NCBI RefSeq assembly: GCF_048541585.1
Contig: NZ_CP183303.1
Span: forward strand, 62,001 to 126,000
DNA from: Legionella_C sp048541585
GTDB taxonomy: Bacteria; Pseudomonadota; Gammaproteobacteria; Legionellales; Legionellaceae
DNA: 64,000 nt
Reading direction: 5' to 3'
Part shown: in pieces, positions 35,624 through 44,289 of the stretch
Position numbering within the stretch: position 1 is the first letter of the stretch
How the letters are laid out: each line of letters opens with the position of its first letter
Made by a program: the position numbers and the translations under genes
Notes under the pieces: model-generated
The model's database searches: none
What the model saw: only the letters and a program-made list of their open reading frames with translations
What the model was told of the DNA's origin: nothing

Positions 35624-37441
35624 GTGCGCTCTTCGTTGAAAAATAAGGCAATATTGCTTTTTGTTTTCGGTATGACTAATTTATTTAGTGTATATGCAGA
35701 TACAATTAAGAAAAATAATGAAGTTAACACGGTTAATACAGTCCAGTCAGCTACTCAGACCGATGCAACTAACACAGCCAATACAGCAAATTCAAATAAT
35801 AAGACATCGACTAATAGCGCAAATCCTACTACCAATAGTACGGCACCTACTAAAGGTGCAACCACTAATGGTATAACTACAACTAATGGAGCAACTTCGA
35901 CTCCAGGACTGACTGCTCCTAATGGAACCCCTGCACCCACTACAGTTAACGCAAAAGTTATCCCTAATACAGGTAATTCAAATCAAGCATCTAAAGTAAT
36001 TGAACCTTATATTGAGGGTATTTACCCAACTTACCCACCGACTAAACCTGCAACGGGTGAGCAAGAGGTGTTAATTAAGCGAGGTGAGTACTTAGCTAAA
36101 ATGGGCGATTGCATAGCCTGCCATACTGATGTTAAGGGCGGAACACCAGCTTATGCAGGTGGTCTACCTATAGCTACACCATTTGGAACTTTTTATAGTC
36201 CTAATATTACACCAGATAAGGAAACAGGAATTGGTAGTTGGACTGAAGCAGATTTTATTCGAGCATTAAAAGATGGTCGCGACCCACATGGAAGAAATTA
36301 TTTTCCAGTTTTTCCATATGTTTATTTTTCTAAAATAACCGATGATGATGCGCGTGCATTATATGCATATTTTATGAGTATTCCTCCTGTTAAGCAAAAA
36401 AATAAATCATTGCCATTTCCTTTTAATGTCCCGGGTGCGCGATTCACGCTTTGGGGATGGAACCTTTTGTTTTTCTTTCCCCAAGAAAATGAATTTATTT
36501 ATGATAAAGATAAATCACCCGCTTGGAATCGTGGCAGATATATTGTAGATACCCTTGGTCATTGCAGTATGTGTCATACCCCTCTTAACATATTTGGTGC
36601 GGCTAAAAATCGTTATTATTTAACAGGTGGATTTATAGATGGCTACTGGGCACCTAACATTACGGCCGCTGGTTTAAAATCTGCAACCCACCATGAAGTT
36701 GCGCGAGTATTTAAAAATAGTGAGCTAATTAATCAAGCAGGCCCTGTAGCAGGCCCCATGGCTGAAGTAAATCACAACAGTCTTAGTAACTTAACTAATG
36801 AAGATAGATTAGCTATTGCAACTTATCTAAAAACGGTTGTTAGTGATGAACGGTTAGGTGTTTCTCCTTCAGAGCAAGCACCTACCTTAAAGCGTGGTAA
36901 GCAAGTTTATATTAATGCATGTATTATTTGTCACCAAAAAGGAATGATGGGTGCGCCTTTAATTGGGGATGGTGCAAATTGGTATACCCGCCTAAAAGAT
37001 AGTGGTTTAACTGGGCTTTATCGTCATGCCATTTATGGTTACAACAGCATGCCAGTTAAAGGAGCCTGTGTGACTTGTTCTGATAATGACATTATGGCGG
37101 CGACTGATTTTATCTTAAACAAGTCGTTATCACGCTCACAATGGCATGATTTAGAATCAGGTGGTACAAAAAAATACCCTTCAAATGGAAAAACTGTATA
37201 TAACGAAAATTGTAGCGTATGCCATAACGAAGGTAAAAATGGCGCTCCTAAAATTGGTGATAAGGCAATATGGGAGCCTATCATTGCTAAAAATATGGAT
37301 GTGCTCATAGGGGATACTATTCATGGTGAATATCACCCCAAAAATGCTGGCTGCAAAGTTTGTAGTACAGATGAAATTATTGAAGCTATCAAGTATATGG
37401 TAAGCCAGTCAAAAACTGAGGGCAATTACAGCTTATGGTAG
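35624..37441 (+). CDS. Tetraheme c-type cytochrome
   Basis: A periplasmic electron carrier beside the terminal oxidase genes. A signal peptide (residues 1-25) and an Asn/Thr-rich linker (about 30-120) precede four heme motifs: CIACH 163-167, CSMCH 314-318, CIICH 433-437 and CSVCH 530-534. Domains 1-2 resemble the cytochrome subunit of gluconate/alcohol dehydrogenases and domains 3-4 resemble cytochrome c5. Expected axial Met is present in domain 2 (GPMAEV) and 3 (SMPVKGAC), but is Phe230 in domain 1 (PVFPY) and His571 in domain 4 (YHPKNAGC). The start is GTG, set by a strong AAGGAGG. Confidence 0.88.
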   Translation: MRSSLKNKAILLFVFGMTNLFSVYADTIKKNNEVNTVNTVQSATQTDATNTANTANSNNKTSTNSANPTTNSTAPTKGATTNGITTTNGATSTPGLTAPNGTPAPTTVNAKVIPNTGNSNQASKVIEPYIEGIYPTYPPTKPATGEQEVLIKRGEYLAKMGDCIACHTDVKGGTPAYAGGLPIATPFGTFYSPNITPDKETGIGSWTEADFIRALKDGRDPHGRNYFPVFPYVYFSKITDDDARALYAYFMSIPPVKQKNKSLPFPFNVPGARFTLWGWNLLFFFPQENEFIYDKDKSPAWNRGRYIVDTLGHCSMCHTPLNIFGAAKNRYYLTGGFIDGYWAPNITAAGLKSATHHEVARVFKNSELINQAGPVAGPMAEVNHNSLSNLTNEDRLAIATYLKTVVSDERLGVSPSEQAPTLKRGKQVYINACIICHQKGMMGAPLIGDGANWYTRLKDSGLTGLYRHAIYGYNSMPVKGACVTCSDNDIMAATDFILNKSLSRSQWHDLESGGTKKYPSNGKTVYNENCSVCHNEGKNGAPKIGDKAIWEPIIAKNMDVLIGDTIHGEYHPKNAGCKVCSTDEIIEAIKYMVSQSKTEGNYSLW

Positions 37442-37534
37442 AAAATTAGGTTAAATACATAATAACAATTTGATTTAAACATAAGGCCGTAACTTAAATT
37501 AAGCTTAGGGCTATATAATGAGGTGAGGACGGGG

Positions 37535-38737
37535 ATGCTAAATAGGTTTAAGGTAAGTAAAGTGCTTACCCTTTTGGCTGGATTAATAATCAGCTCAGAG
37601 GCACTAGCCAGAGATGAATGGCGACTAAATATGTATGAGGGTGTTACTCCCCTTAGTAAAGATATGTATTACCTGCATACTACATCGATGATTGTTTGCG
37701 CCGTTATTGGCGTAATAGTGTTTGGTGTTATGATTTACTCGTTAATTTATCATCGTAAGTCAAGAGGTTTTACACCAGCAACGTTTATTCATAATAGTCG
37801 CCTAGAAATTCTTTGGTCTATTATTCCCTTTTTAATCTTAGTGGGCTTAGCTATTCCTGCTACAACTGTTTTGTTGCGCTTAGACGATACTAGTGACGCT
37901 GATGTAACTATTAAAATAGTTGGCCACCAATGGAAATGGCAATATCAATATCTTGATCAAGGTATTAGTTTCTTTAGTAATTTAGCAACCCCATTTAATC
38001 AAATTGAAAATAAAGATAAAAAAGGACAATGGTATTTATTGGAGGTAGATAAACCCTTAGTTTTACCAGTTGATAAAAAAATTCGTTTTCTAGTTACCTC
38101 TAATGATGTAATCCATTCTTGGTGGGTTCCTAAATTAGGTATTAAACGTGATGCGATGCCAGGTTTTATGTATGAGGCATGGGCGCGGATTGAAAAACCT
38201 GGGGTTTACCGTGGCCAGTGCACAGAATTGTGTGGTATAGGACATGGCTATATGCCTATTGTCGTGCAGGCTGTTAACGAGGATGAATTTAATAACTGGG
38301 TTAACCAACAACCCAAAGTTACTGATCAATACTCAAGTGGAGCTGGTAATGCTCAAGCGCCAAAAAATATGACTAAAGAAGCGCTTATGACATCAGGTAA
38401 AGCTAAATATGAACAAATTTGTGTGGCTTGCCATAAAGCCGACGGAAAAGGGATGCCACCTGTATTTCCACCTTTAAAAGGTAGCTCTGTTGCTGTAGGG
38501 AAACCAATCTCAAGACATATAGAAATTGTCTTAAATGGTGTTCCCGGTACTGCGATGCAAGCATTTAAAGATCAGCTTACTGATGAAGAAATCGCAGCTA
38601 TTATAACCTATGAACGTAATGCATGGGAAAATAACACAGGCGATGTTGTTCAACCTGCTGATGTTTTAAATGTGCGGCAGGGTGGAAATCAACAACCTAA
38701 AATGGTAAATAAAGCTCAAGCTGGAGGTTTTCGATGA
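37535..38737 (+). CDS. coxB: Cytochrome c oxidase subunit II with fused cytochrome c (caa3 type)
   Basis: Subunit II accepts electrons through the CuA centre. After a signal peptide, two membrane helices (about 45-70 and 85-110) lead to the cupredoxin domain with HSWWVP and the CuA ligands GQCTELCGIGHGYM. A C-terminal cytochrome c domain has CVACH and a probable axial Met in GTAMQAF, which makes this a caa3-type oxidase. ATG 37535 is chosen; a GTG 12 bases earlier is in frame. Its stop overlaps the coxA start. Confidence 0.95.
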   Translation: MLNRFKVSKVLTLLAGLIISSEALARDEWRLNMYEGVTPLSKDMYYLHTTSMIVCAVIGVIVFGVMIYSLIYHRKSRGFTPATFIHNSRLEILWSIIPFLILVGLAIPATTVLLRLDDTSDADVTIKIVGHQWKWQYQYLDQGISFFSNLATPFNQIENKDKKGQWYLLEVDKPLVLPVDKKIRFLVTSNDVIHSWWVPKLGIKRDAMPGFMYEAWARIEKPGVYRGQCTELCGIGHGYMPIVVQAVNEDEFNNWVNQQPKVTDQYSSGAGNAQAPKNMTKEALMTSGKAKYEQICVACHKADGKGMPPVFPPLKGSSVAVGKPISRHIEIVLNGVPGTAMQAFKDQLTDEEIAAIITYERNAWENNTGDVVQPADVLNVRQGGNQQPKMVNKAQAGGFR

Positions 38738-40338
38738 GTGAAGTAGTAACCCACGATATTGATGATCATCACGATCATGGACCTGAGCAAGGCAAAGGTA
38801 TTTTAGGATTTGTAAGGCGTTGGCTGTTTACAACGAATCATAAAGATATCGGAACACTTTATTTATGGCTAGCTTTACTCAGCTTTTTTATTGCCGGGGG
38901 AATGGCATTAATAATTCGGGCTGAGTTATTTCAGCCAGGGCATCGCTTTGTTGATCCCAATTTCTATAATCAGATGGTCACCTTGCATGGTTTAATTATG
39001 CTGTTTGGTGTGGTAATGCCGGCTTTTACTGGTATGGCTAATTGGCAAATACCTATGATGATTGGTGCACCTGATATGGCATTGCCACGCTTAAATAATT
39101 GGAGCTTCTGGCTTTTACCTTTTGCCTTTTCCTTGTTAGGGTCTACTTTACTTCATAGTGGGGGTGGTCCTAATTTTGGTTGGACAATGTATGCACCATT
39201 ATCAACTAAATTTGCCCCGCCCAGTACCGATTTTATGATCTTTGCTATTCATATGATGGGTATTTCTTCTATCATGGGTTCTATTAATATCATTGCCACC
39301 ATTCTCAATATGCGGGCACCTGGCATGACTTTAATGAAGATGCCTATGTTTGTATGGACTTGGTTAATTACAGCCTTCCTTCTTATTGCTATTATGCCTG
39401 TATTAGCAGGTGCTGTAACTATGATGCTTGCAGATAGGCATTTTGGTACAAGTTTCTTTGAAGCGGCTGGTGGTGGCGATCCTATTTTATTTCAGCATAT
39501 ATTTTGGTTTTTTGGCCATCCAGAAGTCTATGTTCTTGTATTGCCTGCTTTCGGTGTGATATCGGAAGTCATTCCAACCTTTAGTCGTAAGCCTCTATTT
39601 GGTTACCATTTTATGGTTTATGCAACAGTTGCTATTGCCGGTTTATCATTTATTGTTTGGGCACACCACATGTTTACAACCGGTATTGCATTAGGCGCTG
39701 AACTATTTTTTATGTATGCAACCATGTTAATTTCTGTGCCGACTGGAATTAAAGTTTTTAACTGGGTTAGTACCATGTTTAAAGGCGCTATGACTTTTGA
39801 AACCCCTATGCTTTTTGCAGTTGCATTTGTATTTTTATTCACTATAGGCGGTTTTACAGGTTTAATGTTGGCCTTAGTACCCGCTGACTATCAGTATCAA
39901 GATACCTACTTCGTGGTAGGCCACTTTCACTATGTATTAGTGCCGGGAGTGATTTTTGCGCTTTTAGCTGCTACTTATTACTGGCTTCCTAAGTGGACAG
40001 GCCATATGTATAATGAGCGATTAGGCAAATGGCATTTTTGGCTATCAGTTATTTCAGTTAACATTGCCTTTTTTCCAATGCACTTTTTAGGCTTGGCAGG
40101 TATGCCGCGCCGTATTCCAGACTATGCTCTACAGTTTACCAATTTTAATATGATTTCATCGATAGGTGCTTTCATTTTTGGTTTTGCACAATTACTGTTT
40201 CTTTATAATGTTATTAGAACGGTACGTCGTGGGCCAAAAGTAAGTGCCCAGGTTTGGGAGGGCGCGCAAGGTCTAGAATGGACTTTATCTTCACCACCTC
40301 CTTATCATAGTTTTACGATCCCACCAAAGATCGATTAA
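38734..40338 (+). CDS. coxA: Cytochrome c oxidase subunit I
   Basis: The catalytic subunit with heme a, heme a3 and CuB. Family motifs include TTNHKDIGTLY at the N terminus, FGHPEVYVL with the cross-linked His/Tyr, and VWAHHMFTTG with two CuB His. About 12 helices lie in 534 residues. The N-terminal 25 residues are His-rich (DIDDHHDHG). It overlaps coxB by 4 bases. Confidence 0.97.
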   Translation: MSEVVTHDIDDHHDHGPEQGKGILGFVRRWLFTTNHKDIGTLYLWLALLSFFIAGGMALIIRAELFQPGHRFVDPNFYNQMVTLHGLIMLFGVVMPAFTGMANWQIPMMIGAPDMALPRLNNWSFWLLPFAFSLLGSTLLHSGGGPNFGWTMYAPLSTKFAPPSTDFMIFAIHMMGISSIMGSINIIATILNMRAPGMTLMKMPMFVWTWLITAFLLIAIMPVLAGAVTMMLADRHFGTSFFEAAGGGDPILFQHIFWFFGHPEVYVLVLPAFGVISEVIPTFSRKPLFGYHFMVYATVAIAGLSFIVWAHHMFTTGIALGAELFFMYATMLISVPTGIKVFNWVSTMFKGAMTFETPMLFAVAFVFLFTIGGFTGLMLALVPADYQYQDTYFVVGHFHYVLVPGVIFALLAATYYWLPKWTGHMYNERLGKWHFWLSVISVNIAFFPMHFLGLAGMPRRIPDYALQFTNFNMISSIGAFIFGFAQLLFLYNVIRTVRRGPKVSAQVWEGAQGLEWTLSSPPPYHSFTIPPKID

Positions 40339-40411
40339 ATGAAGTACTATCTCAAGAATTAGCTACCTGTCATTATGATAATTTATAGGTAGCTATATAG
40401 AGGAAAAATTA

Positions 40412-40948
40412 GTGGTAAAATGTCATACACGCTTAATTATTATCTTAACTGCCATTACGCTTGGGATGTTTGCTTTTGGCTTTGCGTTAGTCCCAATTTA
40501 CAATCGGTTATGTCAAACTTTAGGTATTAACGGTAAAGTTAATAGCCAAGTGGAAGCATATGAGGCAACAGATAAAACTATTGATAAAAATAGAGAGATA
40601 ACTGTTGAGTTTGTAGCTACTAATAATGGTAGCGTGCCATGGGCGTTTTATCCAAAAACTAAAAAAATTAAAGTGCATCCAGGTGAAATTGCAAAACTTG
40701 CTTTTTACGCTGAAAATAAAAGTAATTTTCGTATGACAGTCCAGGCTATACCAAGTGTCACTCCAGGAATTGCTGCTAAATATTTGAAAAAAACTGAATG
40801 CTTTTGTTTTACTCAGCAAACATTAAATGGGCATGAAGCGATGAATATGCCATTGTTGTTTCACCTAGATACTGATTTGCCAAAAAAAATAAAAACAATA
40901 ACTTTATCCTACACTTTATATGATGTCACAAACCGAGTGATTAATTAA
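40412..40948 (+). CDS. ctaG: Cytochrome c oxidase assembly protein Cox11/CtaG
   Basis: Copper chaperone that builds the CuB centre of subunit I. One N-terminal membrane helix precedes a periplasmic domain with the copper-binding ECFCF motif near residue 130. Length 178 is normal. The start is GTG with an AGAGG ribosome site; no in-frame ATG is near. It sits between coxA and coxC as is usual in proteobacteria. Confidence 0.94.
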   Translation: MVKCHTRLIIILTAITLGMFAFGFALVPIYNRLCQTLGINGKVNSQVEAYEATDKTIDKNREITVEFVATNNGSVPWAFYPKTKKIKVHPGEIAKLAFYAENKSNFRMTVQAIPSVTPGIAAKYLKKTECFCFTQQTLNGHEAMNMPLLFHLDTDLPKKIKTITLSYTLYDVTNRVIN

Positions 40949-40987
40949 TAAAGTTTGACTTAAAGAGATAATTTGGAGAATTAATTT

Positions 40988-41857
40988 ATGGGAGCGCATG
41001 GCACCTATTACATTCCTAAACCAAGTCATTGGCCGTTAGTAGGCTCTATAGGTCTTACAACGACATTAGTTGGAGCTGCATCTTGGCTACATCATGATTG
41101 GTACGGTCCCTACCTTTTTACTTTAGGCTTTATTATATTAATTGGCATGATGGTTGGTTGGTTTGGCCAAGTAATTTATGAAAATGAAAAAGGGCTTTAC
41201 GACCTTCAAGTTGATCACTCATTTCGTTGGGGAATGACGTGGTTTATTTTCTCAGAAGTTTGCTTCTTCGGTGCATTTTTTGGTGCCTTATTTTATACGC
41301 GGTATTGGGTTGTGCCTATGTTAGGGGGCGAGATAAATCCTATTACTCATTATTTGTTGTGGTCAGATTTTAAAGCTACTTGGCCTCTACTTATTAACCC
41401 AAATAATCAAATTTTTGCTGGTGCTAATGAAGGTATGGGTGCTTGGGGGCTTGCTGCTATAAATACTCTAATACTTTTAACTTCAGGTGCTACTATTACT
41501 TGGGCTCATTGGGCTTTAAAGTTAAATAAAAGAAAACAATTAGTCGTTGCAATGGCGTTTACTATTACTTTAGGTATTTTATTCTTACTATTACAATCTT
41601 ATGAATATCATGAAGCTTATACTGAGATGAATTTAACCTTAGATGCTGGAATCTATGGGACTACCTTTTTCATGCTCACCGGTTTTCACGGCCTACACGT
41701 TACGATCGGTACTATTATGCTCATTGTTATTCTTGTTCGGTGTATAAAAGGTCATTTTACGCCGGAACGACACTTTGCTTTTGAAGCAGTGGCTTGGTAT
41801 TGGCACTTTGTTGATGTCGTGTGGTTATTCTTATTTGTATTTGTCTATTGGCTATAG
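40988..41857 (+). CDS. coxC: Cytochrome c oxidase subunit III
   Basis: Core membrane subunit with seven helices in 289 residues. SEVCFFGAFF and GFHGLHVTIGT plus the C-terminal WYWHFVDVVWLFLF are family hallmarks. It is the last gene of the oxidase operon and is followed by a hairpin and an inverted-repeat element. Confidence 0.96.
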   Translation: MGAHGTYYIPKPSHWPLVGSIGLTTTLVGAASWLHHDWYGPYLFTLGFIILIGMMVGWFGQVIYENEKGLYDLQVDHSFRWGMTWFIFSEVCFFGAFFGALFYTRYWVVPMLGGEINPITHYLLWSDFKATWPLLINPNNQIFAGANEGMGAWGLAAINTLILLTSGATITWAHWALKLNKRKQLVVAMAFTITLGILFLLLQSYEYHEAYTEMNLTLDAGIYGTTFFMLTGFHGLHVTIGTIMLIVILVRCIKGHFTPERHFAFEAVAWYWHFVDVVWLFLFVFVYWL

Positions 41858-41886
41858 ATCATATTTTGCAGCATGCCTTTCGTCTG

Positions 41887-41907
41887 AAAGGTTCAAAGAT
41901 AACCTTT
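41887..41907 (+). terminator. Hairpin after coxC
   Basis: AAAGGTT at 41887-41893 pairs with AACCTTT at 41901-41907 around a 7-base loop, 30 bases after the coxC stop. No long T-run follows, so termination is probable but not certain. Confidence 0.45.
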
Positions 41908-41911
41908 GTTC

Positions 41912-42004
41912 AGTAGGTTGGGCTTTGGCCCAACATTCACATGCTTATTATCAAGGCAAGGTCTGACCTAGAGTTACAATTGTTGGGCTAAAGCCCAACC
42001 TACT
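41912..42004. mobile_element. 93-bp inverted-repeat element (paired REP-like units)
   Basis: Its two 24-base ends (41912-41935 and 41981-42004) are inverted copies with one mismatch, and each end is itself a small hairpin (TTGGGC...GCCCAA). The core GTAGGTTGGGC is shared with the palindrome at 33.77 kb. The right end reaches into the parB stop codon. Confidence 0.65.
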
Positions 42005-42875
42005 AATTAATAATTTGCTCAATTACCGTTTCTAATTCTTGTAGCGAATTATAATGAATAACCAGCGAACCTTTGCCAGCTTTACTATGTTTAACATTAA
42101 TCTGTGTATTTAAAAGTTCTTTTAATTTTTCTAAATGTGAATAAATTAATGAAAACTGTGGCAGAGATTCACGTTCATTTGGTTCGGGTAATTTAGCTTC
42201 TTTAAGTCTATTAACCAATTGCTCAGTTTCTCTTACAGAGAGACTTTTACCAATAATAATATTGGCAACTTGTAATTGTTCTTTTTCATCAAGCACTAGT
42301 AAAGCACGGGCATGCCCCATATCTAAATCGCCATTATCAAGTAGTTTCATTACCTCAGGTGCAAGTGATAATAGGCGTAAAAAATTACTAACGGCGGCTC
42401 TTGATTTTGAAAGTAAGTCAGCAATTTGTTGATGTGTTAAGTCAAATTCTTCAATAAGTCTGGCCATAGCACGTGCTTGATCTAATGGACTTAAATTTTC
42501 TCGTTGCAAATTCTCAACTAAAGCCATAGCTATAGCAGTTTCATCGTCTACCTGTTTAATAATAACAGGTACCTCAGTTAAACCGGCTAATTGACTAGCT
42601 CGCCAGCGTCGCTCGCCGGCAATTATTTCATACTTGCCATTAGCAAGTGCACGAGCAAGGATTGGTTGTAGTAAACCCTGTTGTTTAATAGAGCTGGCTA
42701 ATTCATGTAATGTTAAGTCATCTATTGCTGAGCGGGGTTGATACTTGCCTGGTTGTAAGCGATCAACAGTTAATATAACAATATCATTGGTAGCAGTATT
42801 TGAAATAAGATTAGGTGTAGAGGTACTAAGCAAAGCTGATAAATTACGCCCTAAACCGCCTCGTTTGATAGACAT
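42003..42875 (-). CDS. parB: Chromosome partitioning protein ParB
   Basis: ParB binds parS sites and, as a CTP-dependent clamp, spreads along DNA to be moved by ParA. The box II motif GERRWRA lies in YEIIAGERRWRASQLAG, the CTP-binding stretch is VENLQRENLSPLDQA, and a helix-turn-helix follows at about 135-160. The 290-residue chain ends in a dimerisation domain. Its stop codon lies within the adjacent inverted-repeat element. It follows parA by 10 bases. Confidence 0.95.
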   Translation of the reverse strand: MSIKRGGLGRNLSALLSTSTPNLISNTATNDIVILTVDRLQPGKYQPRSAIDDLTLHELASSIKQQGLLQPILARALANGKYEIIAGERRWRASQLAGLTEVPVIIKQVDDETAIAMALVENLQRENLSPLDQARAMARLIEEFDLTHQQIADLLSKSRAAVSNFLRLLSLAPEVMKLLDNGDLDMGHARALLVLDEKEQLQVANIIIGKSLSVRETEQLVNRLKEAKLPEPNERESLPQFSLIYSHLEKLKELLNTQINVKHSKAGKGSLVIHYNSLQELETVIEQIIN

Positions 42876-42885
42876 AACTAACCTC

Positions 42886-43656
42886 TCAACTTATTACAGA
42901 TTGTCTTTTAATTACTTCCGCTGCTAATACCATATAGGCTGCAGCTCCTGATGATGTCCTATCATATTGTATAGCAGGCATACCATGACTGGGTGCTTCT
43001 GCTAGACGAACATTACGAGGAATAACCGTACGATAAACTTTATTACCAAAGTGTTGAATTAATTGTTTAGATACTTCTGAACATAAGCGATTACGAGCAT
43101 CATGCATAGTTCGCAGTACACCTTCTAATTGTAAACGTGGATTAACTGAACTCTTAACCTGGTCTATAGTCGATAATAATGCTGCTAGGCCTTCTAGAGC
43201 ATAATATTCGCATTGCATAGGAATAATGACTGAATCTGATGCTACTAATGCGTTGATAGTTAAAGTGTTTAAAGCCGGTGGGCAATCAATAAATATAAAG
43301 TCATATGAATTTTTTACAGATTGCAGTGCTTTAAACAAGAATGTTTCACGATGATTCCTATCCATTAAGCTTACCTCAGCCACGGTAAGATCACCGTTAG
43401 CTGGTATAAGATCAAAGCCGCAAGGTGTTGTAAGGCATGCTTGTTCTGCTAAACAATCGCGCAATATAACATCATTGCAAGTGTGCACTAAAGTGTTTTT
43501 ATCGACACCAACACCCATTGTAGCATTTCCTTGTGGATCTAAATCAACAAGTAGCACTCGTTGATGACTTGCAGCAATAGAGGCAGCTAAGTTAATAGCT
43601 GTTGTGGTTTTACCTACACCACCTTTCTGATTGGCAATTGCTATAACTTTCGCCAT
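42886..43656 (-). CDS. parA: Chromosome partitioning ATPase ParA
   Basis: A deviant-Walker ATPase that drives segregation of ParB-bound origins. The motif is NQKGGVGKTTTAINLA at 8-23, and Walker A' and B (FIDCPPAL) are clear. At 256 residues it is the chromosomal Soj type without an extra DNA-binding N terminus. The order mnmG-rsmG-parA-parB is the classic origin-proximal arrangement, so the replication origin may be close. Confidence 0.96.
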   Translation of the reverse strand: MAKVIAIANQKGGVGKTTTAINLAASIAASHQRVLLVDLDPQGNATMGVGVDKNTLVHTCNDVILRDCLAEQACLTTPCGFDLIPANGDLTVAEVSLMDRNHRETFLFKALQSVKNSYDFIFIDCPPALNTLTINALVASDSVIIPMQCEYYALEGLAALLSTIDQVKSSVNPRLQLEGVLRTMHDARNRLCSEVSKQLIQHFGNKVYRTVIPRNVRLAEAPSHGMPAIQYDRTSSGAAAYMVLAAEVIKRQSVIS

Positions 43657-43659
43657 GGT

Positions 43660-44289
43660 TTATTCCTTGGTTTTATTATTTTTTATAATTACGCAGCAGC
43701 GCTCACTTTCTAAGCCTGGTACATTGTAAGCTTTGACTTGATAAGAAAGGCTTACTACTTTTAGTTCGTCTTCTGGATGGCGGCCTTTCATGGCCAACCA
43801 TATTCCAGAAGGTTCGATCAAATGCTCTGTCCAAGTTATCATTTGAGCAAGGCTACTGAAAGCTCGGCTCATAACTGTATCAAAACCTTGCGCTGGACGG
43901 TAGTTCTCTACACGAGATTGTTCAATTTTAATATTATCAAGCTTTAATAATCGTTTAGCTTCTTGCATAAAACGGACTTTTTTACCATTACTATCTAAAA
44001 GAACAATTTCTAAATTGGGATTGGCAATAGCTAAAGGGATTCCTGGAAGACCTGCGCCTGCTCCTACATCTATTAAGCGGTTACCGTAAATCCATGGTAA
44101 GATGGCAAGGCTATCTAATAAATGCTTAGTAACCATATCATCTAGTTGGCGTACTGCAGTTAGATTATAAGTGCGATTCCATTTTGATAAAAGCAGAAGA
44201 TATTGAATTAATACATCTGGATTTACAGTTAATGCTAGCTGACTTAATCCTTTTCTTAATAATTCTTCTGCTCGCGCTTGCGCACTCAT
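43660..44289 (-). CDS. rsmG: 16S rRNA (guanine527-N7) methyltransferase
   Basis: RsmG (GidB) methylates G527 of 16S rRNA. The SAM loop is LIDVGAGAGLPGIPLAI at about 66-82, preceded by NLTAV. The 209-residue length is normal. It overlaps mnmG (ATGA) and ends 3 bases before parA. Confidence 0.95.
   Translation of the reverse strand: MSAQARAEELLRKGLSQLALTVNPDVLIQYLLLLSKWNRTYNLTAVRQLDDMVTKHLLDSLAILPWIYGNRLIDVGAGAGLPGIPLAIANPNLEIVLLDSNGKKVRFMQEAKRLLKLDNIKIEQSRVENYRPAQGFDTVMSRAFSSLAQMITWTEHLIEPSGIWLAMKGRHPEDELKVVSLSYQVKAYNVPGLESERCCVIIKNNKTKE

Noticed and set aside
43342..43357. parS-like sequence TGTTTCACG inside parA
   Set aside because: Only the first nine bases fit the 16-bp parS palindrome; the second arm is absent.
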